A DNA stretch of 64,000 bases from an uncultured Lachnospiraceae bacterium (GTDB lineage Bacteria > Bacillota > Clostridia > Lachnospirales > Lachnospiraceae): assembly GCA_902493385.1 (NCBI GenBank), contig CABUPO010000008.1:69080-133079 (forward strand), given 5' to 3'. Shown here one piece after another: positions 26,078-34,940 of the stretch. The position numbers and the translations under genes are program-made. The notes beneath the pieces are model-generated. The model did not search any database, was not told where the DNA came from, and saw only the letters and a list, made by a program, of their open reading frames with translations. Position 1 is the stretch's first letter. Each line of letters starts with the position of its first letter.

Positions 26078-27334
26078 TCAAATCCAATGATTATAAGTAG
26101 ATACCGTTCCCAAAAGATTTAACGCAAAACCGAATATGAATACAACATATACTGCAGGCTTAAACCTTTCACTCTCGGGCATACATATCAGCGTACCGAA
26201 TAAAACTACAGGAAGCGTATCGCATGTATATCTGTTGCCAAAATGCCATCCTCCCAGCGTCCTGTGCAGGCACAGAATAACTATATGTACCATAAGCAGC
26301 GCCAGAATCATAATGCCAAGCGCAAGCTTTTTGTCCCGGCTTTTAACAAGCTTGTATATAATTGAAATAACAAAAAGTATAATAATAGGATTAACAAGCC
26401 AAAATGCAATTCCGTCCGACGTAAAGAAATTCATCATACCAGTATCTTCAATAAGCTTTGGAAGCCTGAACATATTGGCAAGATTGCCTTTTAAATATGC
26501 AAGATTGAACTGACCGGTCTCTGTCCGTGTAAATTCAGGCAGATAATTATGTCCAAATTCAAATATACTGCCAAATCTTGCATAATTCAGTATGCAATAT
26601 GACAGAGCAACAAGAAAGCACGGAATCCCTTTGTACCAGTCGCTTTTAATCTTCTTTACTATATTAAAATCACGTTCTTCCTTCTTCCATGTACTAATCA
26701 TAAGAACTATCAACACTGGGAGGTAAAGAATCTGAAACGGTCTGCAGCCTACGGCACATGCCCAGAAAAACAGCGATAATCCCGCATATCCTTTATCAGC
26801 ATAATATACCGCCATAATTGTAAGCGTAAATGAGAAATTCTGCGCCATAAACCATACCCACCCGTTAGCAATAAAGAACATCGTATTGCTGCCAAGATAC
26901 AAAAGCATAGTAAACAAAAATGCCATGCTTCTTTTTTCATCTCCAAGCGCCTTAAGGCAGAGCTTATACGCATATATCGCTCCGATTACCGTAGCTACAG
27001 CATTAATCATATTATCAGGAGTATTTGCTCCGCAGAACAATGCAAACGGAAGAAGTATATAAGACGGAAACGGCGGAAAGCTCACAAAATATTTGCCGTC
27101 ATATATCGCAAGCTCAAGCCACTTATAGTCCATCCCCAAATCCAGCCGCCCGTTAAGCCACGAGTCAGCCTGCAAAGCAAACGAATTGTACGAGTTATTA
27201 TCACTCGGCCACATTCCGGTAAACGCGCCTATTATCCATAAAAAAACTGCAATGCAAAACAAAATAGCCAAATAATAATAATCAAATCCTTTTATGTATT
27301 CGCATGCAGATGATAATTTCTTTTTATAATCCAT
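26078..27334 (-). CDS. Polytopic membrane protein, GT-C glycosyltransferase-like
   Basis: 418 residues, about 10 hydrophobic segments. The first extracytoplasmic loop has MWPSDNNSYNSFALQADSWL and DGKYFVSFPPFPSYILLPF, an aspartate-bearing loop typical of GT-C glycosyltransferases or mannosyltransferase-like proteins. No cytoplasmic catalytic domain. It probably acts with the adjacent 719-residue protein on a surface glycan or glycolipid; the product is unknown. AAAGGG precedes the ATG. It is divergent from the plsY-like gene, with about 125 bases between them holding both promoter regions. Confidence 0.65.
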   Translation of the reverse strand: MDYKKKLSSACEYIKGFDYYYLAILFCIAVFLWIIGAFTGMWPSDNNSYNSFALQADSWLNGRLDLGMDYKWLELAIYDGKYFVSFPPFPSYILLPFALFCGANTPDNMINAVATVIGAIYAYKLCLKALGDEKRSMAFLFTMLLYLGSNTMFFIANGWVWFMAQNFSFTLTIMAVYYADKGYAGLSLFFWACAVGCRPFQILYLPVLIVLMISTWKKEERDFNIVKKIKSDWYKGIPCFLVALSYCILNYARFGSIFEFGHNYLPEFTRTETGQFNLAYLKGNLANMFRLPKLIEDTGMMNFFTSDGIAFWLVNPIIILFVISIIYKLVKSRDKKLALGIMILALLMVHIVILCLHRTLGGWHFGNRYTCDTLPVVLFGTLICMPESERFKPAVYVVFIFGFALNLLGTVSTYNHWI

Positions 27335-27459
27335 AACAGAATCCCTTTCAAAATTAGTGTATACTCATTTGTATAATAGCACATATTCACTAAAATGTAC
27401 ATTACATTTACAACACTGTCAAAATGAGTTATTATGTAAATATACGAGGAGAAAAGCTT

Positions 27460-28065
27460 ATGAACCATACTATACTATACATTATTGCGGGATATCTGTC
27501 AGGCAGCATACTGTCTGCACGCATATGCTCTGCAATTTTTAAGAAAGAAATATTATTATACAGCAATGATAATAATCCCGGCGCAGCAAACGCTTTTACT
27601 TACGGCGGTTTTTCCTGCGGAATATTGACTCTTTTTGGAGACATTTTAAAGGGCTTCCTGCCGGTATACTGTTATCTTCATACAGACGGTAATATATCGT
27701 TAAATCTTGCGCCTGTTTTGGCAGCGCCCGTTATAGGCCATATACTGCCTGTATTTTACCATTTTAAAGGCGGAAAGGGCATTGCCGTCACCTTCGGATG
27801 CCTTTTAGGCCTGTTCCCGGTTGCCACGCCGGCGCTTATACTTGCCGCAGCATTTATCTTTTTCTCACTTATAGTCCGCATTACGCCGCATTATTACAGA
27901 ACGCTTGCGTCCTATGCTGCAGCTCTTATAATTATGTATTTTAAAGATGTATTTATGCCGGTATTAATCGGATTTTTAATAATACAGACAACGGTTACTA
28001 TAAAGCTTGCTTTAAGCAAGGAGCCAAAAGAAAGGTTACAGGTCAGATTACTATGGATGCACTGA
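27460..28065 (+). CDS. plsY: Glycerol-3-phosphate acyltransferase PlsY-like
   Basis: 201-residue membrane protein of the PlsY family (acyl-phosphate:glycerol-3-phosphate acyltransferase). The three family motifs are seen: GYLSGSILSARI, NNPGAANAFTYGG (a variant of GSGNxGATN) and FYHFKGGKGIAVTFG. The altered second motif suggests a paralogue of the housekeeping enzyme, though activity is still likely. It makes 1-acyl-glycerol-3-phosphate for phospholipid or glycolipid synthesis. The ATG at 27460 has GAGGAG before it; an in-frame Met 12 codons earlier does not. It overlaps the glycosyltransferase gene by 13 bases, so the two are coupled. Confidence 0.85.
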   Translation: MNHTILYIIAGYLSGSILSARICSAIFKKEILLYSNDNNPGAANAFTYGGFSCGILTLFGDILKGFLPVYCYLHTDGNISLNLAPVLAAPVIGHILPVFYHFKGGKGIAVTFGCLLGLFPVATPALILAAAFIFFSLIVRITPHYYRTLASYAAALIIMYFKDVFMPVLIGFLIIQTTVTIKLALSKEPKERLQVRLLWMH

Positions 28066-29165
28066 TAATGTCATGCGGCACTGGCGGAGGGCATAATGCT
28101 GCGGGCGCGGCTATTGCAGAAGAACTGCGGCTTAGAGGCCATAATGCGACAATGATTAATCCATATTCATTATGCAGTAATAAAGCCGAACATATAATAG
28201 ACAATATTTATATATCCATCGTGAAAACTTTTCCGGGCCTGTTCGGGCTGATATACAGGCTTGGCAATCTCTACCGCAGGCTTCCGTTTCAATCTCCCGT
28301 ATATCATCTTAACAGGCTTATGCAGAAAAATATACAGGCCTATCTTAAGGAGCATCCTGCCGATATTATTATAATGCCGCATCTGTTTCCCGCCGAAATA
28401 ATTACCGCCATGAAAAATTCAGGTATTTATTCCGGAATATCCGTATTTGTCGCTACGGATTACACGTGTATTCCCTTTACAGAGGAAACTGACTGCGATT
28501 ATTATATTATTCCTTCGGACGATTTAAAGGATGAGTATATAAAACGCGGCGTTCCTGAGGAAAAGCTAATGCCCTTTGGAATACCCTGCCGTTCTGATTT
28601 CAGCGCTTCCTATTCCAAAGCAGACGCCAAAAAATCACTCGGACTTGACGAAAACAAAAAATATATTCTGATATCCGGCGGAAGTATGGGCGCCGGAAAA
28701 GTCAGCCTTGCAATTAAAATTCTGCACGATTTCTTCCGCCATGATAAAAGCGTATGCTTTATTGTAATCTGCGGCAGCAACAAAAAGCTTTATTCATATA
28801 TTAACAGGCATTACAGCGACAATGTAATTCCTGTGAAATTTACCCGCGACATTGCAAAATATATGAAGGCTTGCGATATATTTATTTCAAAACCCGGAGG
28901 ACTGTCTTCAACAGAAGCTCTGGTTTCAGGCATACCGCTTATACACATATCGCCTATTCCCGGCTGCGAAACACATAATATGAATTATTTCAGCCAAAAA
29001 GGATACTGCGTTCCCGTAAAAAAAATATATAAAGAGCTTATACCTGCAATTAATTTGCTTCTTAACAGCAGCACGGATTTTGCAGCAGACAGGCCGCATG
29101 CTGACGCCACAAAAAATATATGCAGCTTTTGCGAGAAGCTTGTCATGTCCAAAAAGCCTGATTGA
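28053..29165 (+). CDS. Processive diacylglycerol glycosyltransferase-like (MGDG synthase family)
   Basis: A 370-residue GT-B glycosyltransferase of the MGDG synthase/UgtP family. N-terminal domain: MSCGTGGGHNAAGAAIAEEL (the acceptor-binding Gly-rich loop). C-terminal domain: KYILISGGSMGAG and ISKPGGLSSTEALVSGIPLI, the UDP-sugar-binding region. It transfers sugars from UDP-sugar to diacylglycerol at the membrane, making glycolipids that anchor lipoteichoic acid. It overlaps the plsY-like gene, so one lipid precursor and one glycolipid enzyme are made together. A 67-base gap separates it from metF. Confidence 0.87.
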   Translation: MDALIMSCGTGGGHNAAGAAIAEELRLRGHNATMINPYSLCSNKAEHIIDNIYISIVKTFPGLFGLIYRLGNLYRRLPFQSPVYHLNRLMQKNIQAYLKEHPADIIIMPHLFPAEIITAMKNSGIYSGISVFVATDYTCIPFTEETDCDYYIIPSDDLKDEYIKRGVPEEKLMPFGIPCRSDFSASYSKADAKKSLGLDENKKYILISGGSMGAGKVSLAIKILHDFFRHDKSVCFIVICGSNKKLYSYINRHYSDNVIPVKFTRDIAKYMKACDIFISKPGGLSSTEALVSGIPLIHISPIPGCETHNMNYFSQKGYCVPVKKIYKELIPAINLLLNSSTDFAADRPHADATKNICSFCEKLVMSKKPD

Positions 29166-29232
29166 CAACGGCTCCAATTTAAATTAGAATTACTCACAGC
29201 AAAAGTTACACTGGCAAGGAGATTTATTATTA

Positions 29233-30081
29233 ATGATACGTGATATTTTAGAAAAAAAAGAGCTTATATGCTCGCTTGAGGTTTTCCCTCCGAAAAAAAC
29301 AGACGATGTACACATAGTATATAAAGCAATAGATGAAATGAAACCAGTTGAGCCTGATTTTATAAGCGTAACTTATGGCGCAGGCGGCGGAACAAGTAAA
29401 GAGACTCTTGCGATAGCGTCATACATATATAACGAATGCGGTATTGAATCGCTTGCACATCTTACGTGCGCTTCGCTCACAAAGGACCAGCTGGAAGCTT
29501 ACATAAGACAAATGAATGAATACGGTCTTACCAATATACTGGCGCTCAGAGGCGATAAACCGCGCGGTATGAGTGACGATGAGTTTGACAGCAGATATTA
29601 TAAGCATGCTTCAGACCTCGTTTCTGCCATAGATAAAAGCTTCTTTATTGCCGGTGCATGTTATCCTGAAAAGCACCCCGATTCAGCCACCCTTACTGAA
29701 GACATCGAAAATCTCAAAAAGAAAATAGACGCCGGCGTATCAATGCTTACCTCACAGCTTTTCTTCGACAACGAAAAATTCTACAGGTTTCTTGATATGA
29801 CGGATAAGGCAGGAATTCATATACCTATACTTGCAGGAATTATGCCGATTACTACTGCAAATCAGATTACTACAATGATAGAATTATCAAATGCATCCAT
29901 TCCGTCTGAGCTTACAGACAGAATCAACCGGTACCGCAGCAACCCTGATGACCTGAAAAAAGCCGGTATTGAATATGCGGTAATGCAGAAGCTTGACCTC
30001 ATTAAACACGGAGTAAAGGGTATTCATCTTTACGCAATGAACAAGCCCTGGATTGCAAAAGAATTTTTTGCAGCTGACTAA
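29233..30081 (+). CDS. metF: 5,10-methylenetetrahydrofolate reductase
   Basis: A 282-residue TIM-barrel flavoprotein. Recognisable: SLEVFPPKK near the start (catalytic Glu), FISVTYGAGGGTS, NILALRGDKPRG and the SQLFFDNEKFYRF strand. It reduces methylenetetrahydrofolate to methyltetrahydrofolate for methionine synthesis or the Wood-Ljungdahl branch. The length is that of the short bacterial form without a C-terminal regulatory domain. AAGGAG precedes the ATG at about 14 bases. A small membrane protein gene follows by 13 bases. Confidence 0.93.
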   Translation: MIRDILEKKELICSLEVFPPKKTDDVHIVYKAIDEMKPVEPDFISVTYGAGGGTSKETLAIASYIYNECGIESLAHLTCASLTKDQLEAYIRQMNEYGLTNILALRGDKPRGMSDDEFDSRYYKHASDLVSAIDKSFFIAGACYPEKHPDSATLTEDIENLKKKIDAGVSMLTSQLFFDNEKFYRFLDMTDKAGIHIPILAGIMPITTANQITTMIELSNASIPSELTDRINRYRSNPDDLKKAGIEYAVMQKLDLIKHGVKGIHLYAMNKPWIAKEFFAAD

Positions 30082-30094
30082 AGGAGAATTAATT

Positions 30095-30346
30095 ATGAAA
30101 AAAATTACAGCTATTATCGGAATAGTAATACTATGCGGATTATATATCGCCACACTAATAGCTGCGTTATTTACTTCACCGCAGGCCCCGCAGCTTTTTA
30201 AGGCGTGCGTATATGCAACAATTGCGGTACCTGTAATGTTCTATGCATATCTTCTTATGTACAGGATATTAAAAAAGAAGGCTGACGATTCAAAATATGA
30301 AGCGCCCGATGAAGAAGGCGAAACAGACGATAAAGAAGCAGAGTAG
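30095..30346 (+). CDS. Small two-helix membrane protein
   Basis: 83 residues, unrecognised. Two hydrophobic segments (about 5-25 and 36-58) and an acidic tail (KYEAPDEEGETDDKEAE). The start is set by AAAGGAG 8 bases before the ATG. It follows metF closely and is probably in its transcript. Its stop codon TAG is immediately followed by the stop of the convergent rarA gene (CTA on this strand), with no spacer. The C-terminal codons form one arm of a shared terminator hairpin. Confidence 0.7.
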   Translation: MKKITAIIGIVILCGLYIATLIAALFTSPQAPQLFKACVYATIAVPVMFYAYLLMYRILKKKADDSKYEAPDEEGETDDKEAE

Positions 30347-30367
30347 CTACTCCGCTTCTTCTTTTAT
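30329..30367. terminator. Bidirectional terminator formed by two gene ends
   Basis: GATAAAGAAGCAGAGTAG pairs with CTACTCCGCTTCTTCTTTTATC (small bulges), followed by T-rich sequence on both strands. The arms are the last codons of the small membrane protein (+) and rarA (-). Confidence 0.7.
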
Positions 30368-31672
30368 CCTCTTAAGATATTCTTTCTGTACCTTTTCGTA
30401 TCCGTTGTCCGAAGGCTCATAAAAAACTTTTCCTGCATGTACGTCAGGAAGATACTGCTGCTTGACATAATGATTTTTATAATTATGAGCATACTTATAA
30501 TCTATTCCGTGCCCAAGCTTTTCAGCTCCTTTATAATGTGCGTCCATAAGATAAGGCGGCACTGTCGCGCCAGTATCGTTAAGCGCAGTATTCATTGCTT
30601 CATCTATCGCCATAATTGCCGAATTGCTTTTTGGCGCGCATGCTACATATGACGCCGCCTGTGCAAGAATAATCCTTGCTTCGGGCATTCCAAGCATCTT
30701 TACGGCCTGTGCCGCTGACACCGCAACAACAAGCGCATTCGGGTCTGCATTCGACACGTCCTCCGACGCGCATATCATTATTCTTCTGGCAATAAACATA
30801 ATATCTTCTCCTGCATTAAGCATTCGGGCAAGATAATATACCGCCGCATCTGGATCGGACCCTCTCATGCTCTTAATAAATGCAGATATTGTATCGTAAT
30901 GGTTATCACCCTGTTTGTCATAACGCAGCACCTTTTTCTGAATACATTCGGAAGCAATCTCAATAGTAATGTGTATTTTTCCATCAGAAGAAGGCTTTGT
31001 TGTAAGCACGCCAAGCTCTACTGCATTAAGAGCGTTTCTTGCGTCTCCGTCAGCCATTTCGGACAGAAACGCAAGAGCATCATCATCAATAACAGCATTA
31101 TATACGCCCATTCCTTTTTCCTTATCGCTAAGCGCGCGTTTAATGAGTATCTTAATATCATCTGGTGAAAGCGGCTTAAGTTCAAATAACTGCGACCTTG
31201 AAAGAAGCGCGCCGTTTACTTCAAAAAAAGGATTCTCAGTTGTCGCTCCTATAAGAACTATCGTCCCATCCTCCACATAAGGCAGCAGATAATCCTGCTG
31301 GCTTTTATTAAAACGATGTATCTCGTCCACAAATAAAATAGTCTTGCGGCCATACATCGATTGATTATCCTGCGCCGTTTTAATAACGTCTTCCATATCC
31401 TTCTTGCCGGACGCCGTAGCGTTAATCTGCTTAAATTCTGCTTTTGCAGCTCCCGCAACCACTTTTGCAAGAGTGGTCTTTCCTGTTCCCGGAGGCCCGT
31501 AAAATATAACAGAGCTCAGCTTATCAGCCTTAATTGCACGGTACAGCAGCTTATCACGTCCTATAATATGCTGCTGCCCTACGACGTCTTCAAGAATCTG
31601 CGGTCTCATTCTTGAAGCAAGCGGAGCTTCTTTTTCCTTTTGCTTTTCTCCCATATATTCAAATAAATCCAT
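30347..31672 (-). CDS. rarA: Replication-associated recombination protein RarA (MgsA)
   Basis: A 441-residue AAA+ clamp-loader-like ATPase: Walker A GPPGTGKT, Walker B FVDEIHRF, sensor ATTENPFF, arginine-finger region SRSQLFEL, and a C-terminal tetramerisation domain ending in LPDVHAGKVFYEPSDNG. The opening PLASRMRPQILEDVVGQQHI is typical of RarA. It acts at stalled replication forks with SSB. ATG at 31672 lies just after the stop of the IMPACT-family gene (2-base gap), so the two are co-transcribed. The 3' end shares a terminator with the opposite gene. Confidence 0.93.
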   Translation of the reverse strand: MDLFEYMGEKQKEKEAPLASRMRPQILEDVVGQQHIIGRDKLLYRAIKADKLSSVIFYGPPGTGKTTLAKVVAGAAKAEFKQINATASGKKDMEDVIKTAQDNQSMYGRKTILFVDEIHRFNKSQQDYLLPYVEDGTIVLIGATTENPFFEVNGALLSRSQLFELKPLSPDDIKILIKRALSDKEKGMGVYNAVIDDDALAFLSEMADGDARNALNAVELGVLTTKPSSDGKIHITIEIASECIQKKVLRYDKQGDNHYDTISAFIKSMRGSDPDAAVYYLARMLNAGEDIMFIARRIMICASEDVSNADPNALVVAVSAAQAVKMLGMPEARIILAQAASYVACAPKSNSAIMAIDEAMNTALNDTGATVPPYLMDAHYKGAEKLGHGIDYKYAHNYKNHYVKQQYLPDVHAGKVFYEPSDNGYEKVQKEYLKRIKEEAE

Positions 31673-31674
31673 TA

Positions 31675-32364
31675 TTATTCATCACCTTTATCAAAGCCTT
31701 CTTCACTCTCTGACAGGATATGTACATTCCCATCCTCTGATATTCCGTACCATACCGTACATTCCTTTTTAAGAACCGCCTGTGCAGACGTTGCTTCCAT
31801 AAGCTTCTCACAGAAAGCTTTCTCATTTTCTGTCTGTACAAGCATTATAAATATAACCTTGTCGCCATATACCGTATCAAGCGTAATAACTCCAAGCGAC
31901 TGCGCCGTATACTGGATTTTACCCATAAACGTATAATCAACCGTTATCATATACTTATATGCGCTCTTCTTCTCAATTATATCGGACGCATAAAGCCCCT
32001 CTCTGACCGCCGCCTGATACGCTCTTATCAGCCCTCCGGTTCCAAGAAGCACTCCCCCAAAATATCTTGTAACTACCACAAGAACATTGCACAGACGCTC
32101 TCCTGACAGTATATCAAGCATAGGCCTGCCCGCCGTTCCCTGGGGCTCTCCGTCGTCGCTGCATCTGCGGGTCTGCATATCGTCTCCGACTATATAAGCG
32201 TAACAGTTATGCCTTGCATCCCAGTACTGTTTTTTTAATTTTCCTATAATCTCTTCTGCCTCATCTGCTGTCTCTACCGGATACACATTGGCAATAAAGC
32301 GTGATTTTTTTTCAACTATCTCACCGCTGCCGCCTTTAAACACTACTTTATACGATTCATTCAT
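31675..32364 (-). CDS. YigZ/IMPACT family protein
   Basis: A 229-residue protein of the YigZ/IMPACT family. The conserved segments KKSRFIANVYPVETADEAEEII, WDARHNCYAY and the PQGTAGRPML-DIL stretch followed by VVVTRYFGGVLLGTGGL are all present; a ferredoxin-like C-terminal domain follows. Eukaryotic IMPACT inhibits GCN2; bacterial YigZ/YvyE may bind or hydrolyse nucleic acid or peptides, but its function is unsettled. The start at 32364 has GGGAG upstream. It is co-transcribed with rarA. Divergent from the PBP gene, with a promoter between. Confidence 0.88.
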   Translation of the reverse strand: MNESYKVVFKGGSGEIVEKKSRFIANVYPVETADEAEEIIGKLKKQYWDARHNCYAYIVGDDMQTRRCSDDGEPQGTAGRPMLDILSGERLCNVLVVVTRYFGGVLLGTGGLIRAYQAAVREGLYASDIIEKKSAYKYMITVDYTFMGKIQYTAQSLGVITLDTVYGDKVIFIMLVQTENEKAFCEKLMEATSAQAVLKKECTVWYGISEDGNVHILSESEEGFDKGDE

Positions 32365-32419
32365 AAAGCATCTCCCTGATGCAATTATAATATAATCCCG
32401 TATATTCATGCAAGTTTAT

Positions 32420-32448
32420 TTGCCATATTACAATTCTTTTGTTATAAT
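32420..32448 (+). promoter_or_regulatory. Promoter of the class A PBP gene
   Basis: TTGCCA (32420-32425), 17-base spacer, TATAAT (32443-32448), 33 bases before the ATG. Confidence 0.75.
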
Positions 32449-32481
32449 TAGATTTAATGTAAATTATGAAAGGCACGCATC

Positions 32482-34881
32482 ATGGACTACAGAAAGAAAT
32501 CTACATTAGCAGAACTTAACAGGCTTACCTCTCCCGGCAGGAAGGTTTCCTCAAAGCTGAATGTATGGACGTTCAGGCTTGTTTTAGTTATGTTTCTATC
32601 TATAGTTCTTTGCGGCACAATGGCAGTGCTCGGCGTCTGTAAAGGAATAATCGACACCGCCCCTGACATAGATACAATAGACGTTTCTCCTGAAGGATAC
32701 TCTACTAAAATATACGATACGGACGGCAATGTTACACAGACCCTCGTAGGCCAGAATGCCAACCGTATATACGTGACACTTGATAAAATACCCGCATGTG
32801 TACAGAATGCATTTATTGCAATCGAAGACTCACGTTTCAGACAGCATAACGGCATAGACGTAAAGGGTATTATACGTGCCGCAGTAAACACAATTACTAA
32901 CAGGGATTTAAGTCAGGGCGCAAGTACAATTACGCAGCAGCTTCTGAAAAACACAGTGTTTGAAGGAGGCTCTGAGAACACAGACATTGCTAAGATAAAG
33001 CGTAAAATACAGGAGCAGTATCTTGCGGTGCAGCTTGAGACAAAGCTTGATAAAGACACAATACTTGAATACTATCTGAATACAATTAATCTTGGACAGA
33101 ATACTCTTGGCGTACAGGCGGCTTCGCAGCGGTATTTCGGCAAAGACGTAAGCGAGCTTACAATTTCAGAGGCGGCAGTTATTGCAGGCATTACCAAGAA
33201 TCCTTCCGGCAATAATCCAATATCTTATCCGGAGAATAATCAGGACAGACGCTCCTACGTTTTAAAATACATGAAAGAGCAGGGCTTTATAAATGAAGCA
33301 GAATATAACGAGGCTCTTTCGGATAATGTATACGACAGAATTGCAGAATATAATGAAACATATATTTCAGCAAAAGGTAATGAACAGACTTCATCATATT
33401 TTAACGACGCGCTTTTTGAACAGGTGCTTAACGACCTGAAGGTTGAGCTTGGATATACGGAGACTCAGGCATATAACGCATTATACCGTGCGGGTCTCAA
33501 AATATATTCAACCCAGGACCGTGAGATACAGGATATATGCGATGAAGTAACAAACGATTCCTCTTATTATCCGGCTAATTCAGAATACCAGCTTTCATAC
33601 CAGCTTTCGGTTATATCTGCCGACGGTACGGAAACCAATTATAACGAACAGACTCTTAAGGCATACTTTTTAGAACAAAATCCTTCTTTCGATATATACT
33701 TTAAGGACAAAAAATCTGCGAAGCCTTATATTAAAAAGTACAGGAAAAGTGTAGTCAAAGATACCGATACCATTACCGGCGAGAACATTAATTATATTAT
33801 ACAGCCTCAGGTGTCATTTGTACTTATGGACCAGCGCAGCGGACATGTCCTTGCACTTGTAGGAGGACGCGGAAAGAAGACCGGAGCGCGTACGCTTAAC
33901 CGTGCTTCAGGCTCCTTAAGACAGCCTGGTTCGACCTTCAAGATACTTTCAACATATCTTCCTGCGTTCGATACCGCCGGACTTACCCTTGCTTCCACAG
34001 AGATTGACGAAAAATATTTTTATCCGGGAACCAGGGTACAGGTTCATAACTGGTCAGGCAATGCGTACAAAGGAAAGACAACGCTTCGCGAAGGCATATA
34101 CAATTCAATGAACGTAGTAACAGTAAAAACCCTTGAAAAAATAACCCCTAAGGTTGCTTACGACTATCTTATTAATCTTGGAATTACTACTCTTGTGAAC
34201 AGCAGGATTGACAGCTCAGGCAAGGTATTCAGCGATATACAGCTTCCTATGGCTCTCGGCGGCCTTACGGACGGCGTAACTAATCTTGAGCTTACGGCGG
34301 CGTACGCTTCTATAGCCAATAACGGAGTATATACCGAACCGGTGCTTTACACCAGAATACTTGACCATGACGGCAATATCCTGATTGATAAAACTCCTGT
34401 AACAAGGCAGGTATTTAAAGATTCCACAGCATATCTTCTTACAAGCGCAATGGAGGATGTAATAAGCATCGGAACCGGTACCGCCGCCAAATTCACTGGC
34501 ATCAATATGCCAGCCGCCGGAAAAACCGGTACGACGTCCAAAGACATCGACTTATGGTTTGAAGGCTTTACTCCTTATTACACCGCCGGAATATGGGGCG
34601 GCTGGGATTTGAACAAGAATCAGGAAAACACAACATACCATAAAATCATATGGAAAACCATAATGGAACGCGTCCATACCAAAAAGAATCTTGAAAAGAA
34701 AGAATTTGAAGTTCCTGATTCAGTAAGCAAAGTTTCCATATGCAGCGCATGCGGAAAGCTTGCTACCCCCGGCGTATGCAATACGTATGGTTCTGAAAAA
34801 ACAGAATATTTTGCAAAAGATACAATTCCAAAAGAATATTGCAGCTGCCATCAGGCCGCCGCAATAATAAATAAGCAGTAA
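32482..34881 (+). CDS. Class A penicillin-binding protein (PBP1A-type)
   Basis: A 799-residue bifunctional peptidoglycan synthase. Cytoplasmic tail, one membrane helix (about 33-55), a GT51 glycosyltransferase domain with IEDSRFRQHNGID and GASTITQQLLKN, and a transpeptidase domain with the active-site SxxK in RQPGSTFKIL, SMN in YNSMNVV and KTGT in AAGKTGTTS. It polymerises lipid II glycan and cross-links stem peptides outside the membrane. The C-terminal ~50 residues hold five cysteines (CSACGKLATPGVC and CSC), an extension common in clostridial class A PBPs. Only a weak AAAGG site precedes the ATG. A terminator follows inside the end of ygiQ. Confidence 0.93.
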   Translation: MDYRKKSTLAELNRLTSPGRKVSSKLNVWTFRLVLVMFLSIVLCGTMAVLGVCKGIIDTAPDIDTIDVSPEGYSTKIYDTDGNVTQTLVGQNANRIYVTLDKIPACVQNAFIAIEDSRFRQHNGIDVKGIIRAAVNTITNRDLSQGASTITQQLLKNTVFEGGSENTDIAKIKRKIQEQYLAVQLETKLDKDTILEYYLNTINLGQNTLGVQAASQRYFGKDVSELTISEAAVIAGITKNPSGNNPISYPENNQDRRSYVLKYMKEQGFINEAEYNEALSDNVYDRIAEYNETYISAKGNEQTSSYFNDALFEQVLNDLKVELGYTETQAYNALYRAGLKIYSTQDREIQDICDEVTNDSSYYPANSEYQLSYQLSVISADGTETNYNEQTLKAYFLEQNPSFDIYFKDKKSAKPYIKKYRKSVVKDTDTITGENINYIIQPQVSFVLMDQRSGHVLALVGGRGKKTGARTLNRASGSLRQPGSTFKILSTYLPAFDTAGLTLASTEIDEKYFYPGTRVQVHNWSGNAYKGKTTLREGIYNSMNVVTVKTLEKITPKVAYDYLINLGITTLVNSRIDSSGKVFSDIQLPMALGGLTDGVTNLELTAAYASIANNGVYTEPVLYTRILDHDGNILIDKTPVTRQVFKDSTAYLLTSAMEDVISIGTGTAAKFTGINMPAAGKTGTTSKDIDLWFEGFTPYYTAGIWGGWDLNKNQENTTYHKIIWKTIMERVHTKKNLEKKEFEVPDSVSKVSICSACGKLATPGVCNTYGSEKTEYFAKDTIPKEYCSCHQAAAIINKQ

Positions 34882-34896
34882 AATTATATATTTTAT

Positions 34897-34940
34897 AAAT
34901 GTCTGAATTACCTCTTCTTTGGTCTTATCAGACATTTTTT
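34897..34940. terminator. Terminator of the PBP gene, overlapping the end of ygiQ
   Basis: AAATGTCTGA (34897-34906) pairs with TCAGACATTT (34928-34937), then TTT. It lies after the PBP stop on the plus strand; its right arm is inside the last codons of ygiQ. Confidence 0.7.

Noticed and set aside
28926..29197. Minus-strand frames across the end of the glycosyltransferase gene and the gap before metF
   Set aside because: Mostly antisense to the glycosyltransferase, no ribosome binding site and no family recognised.
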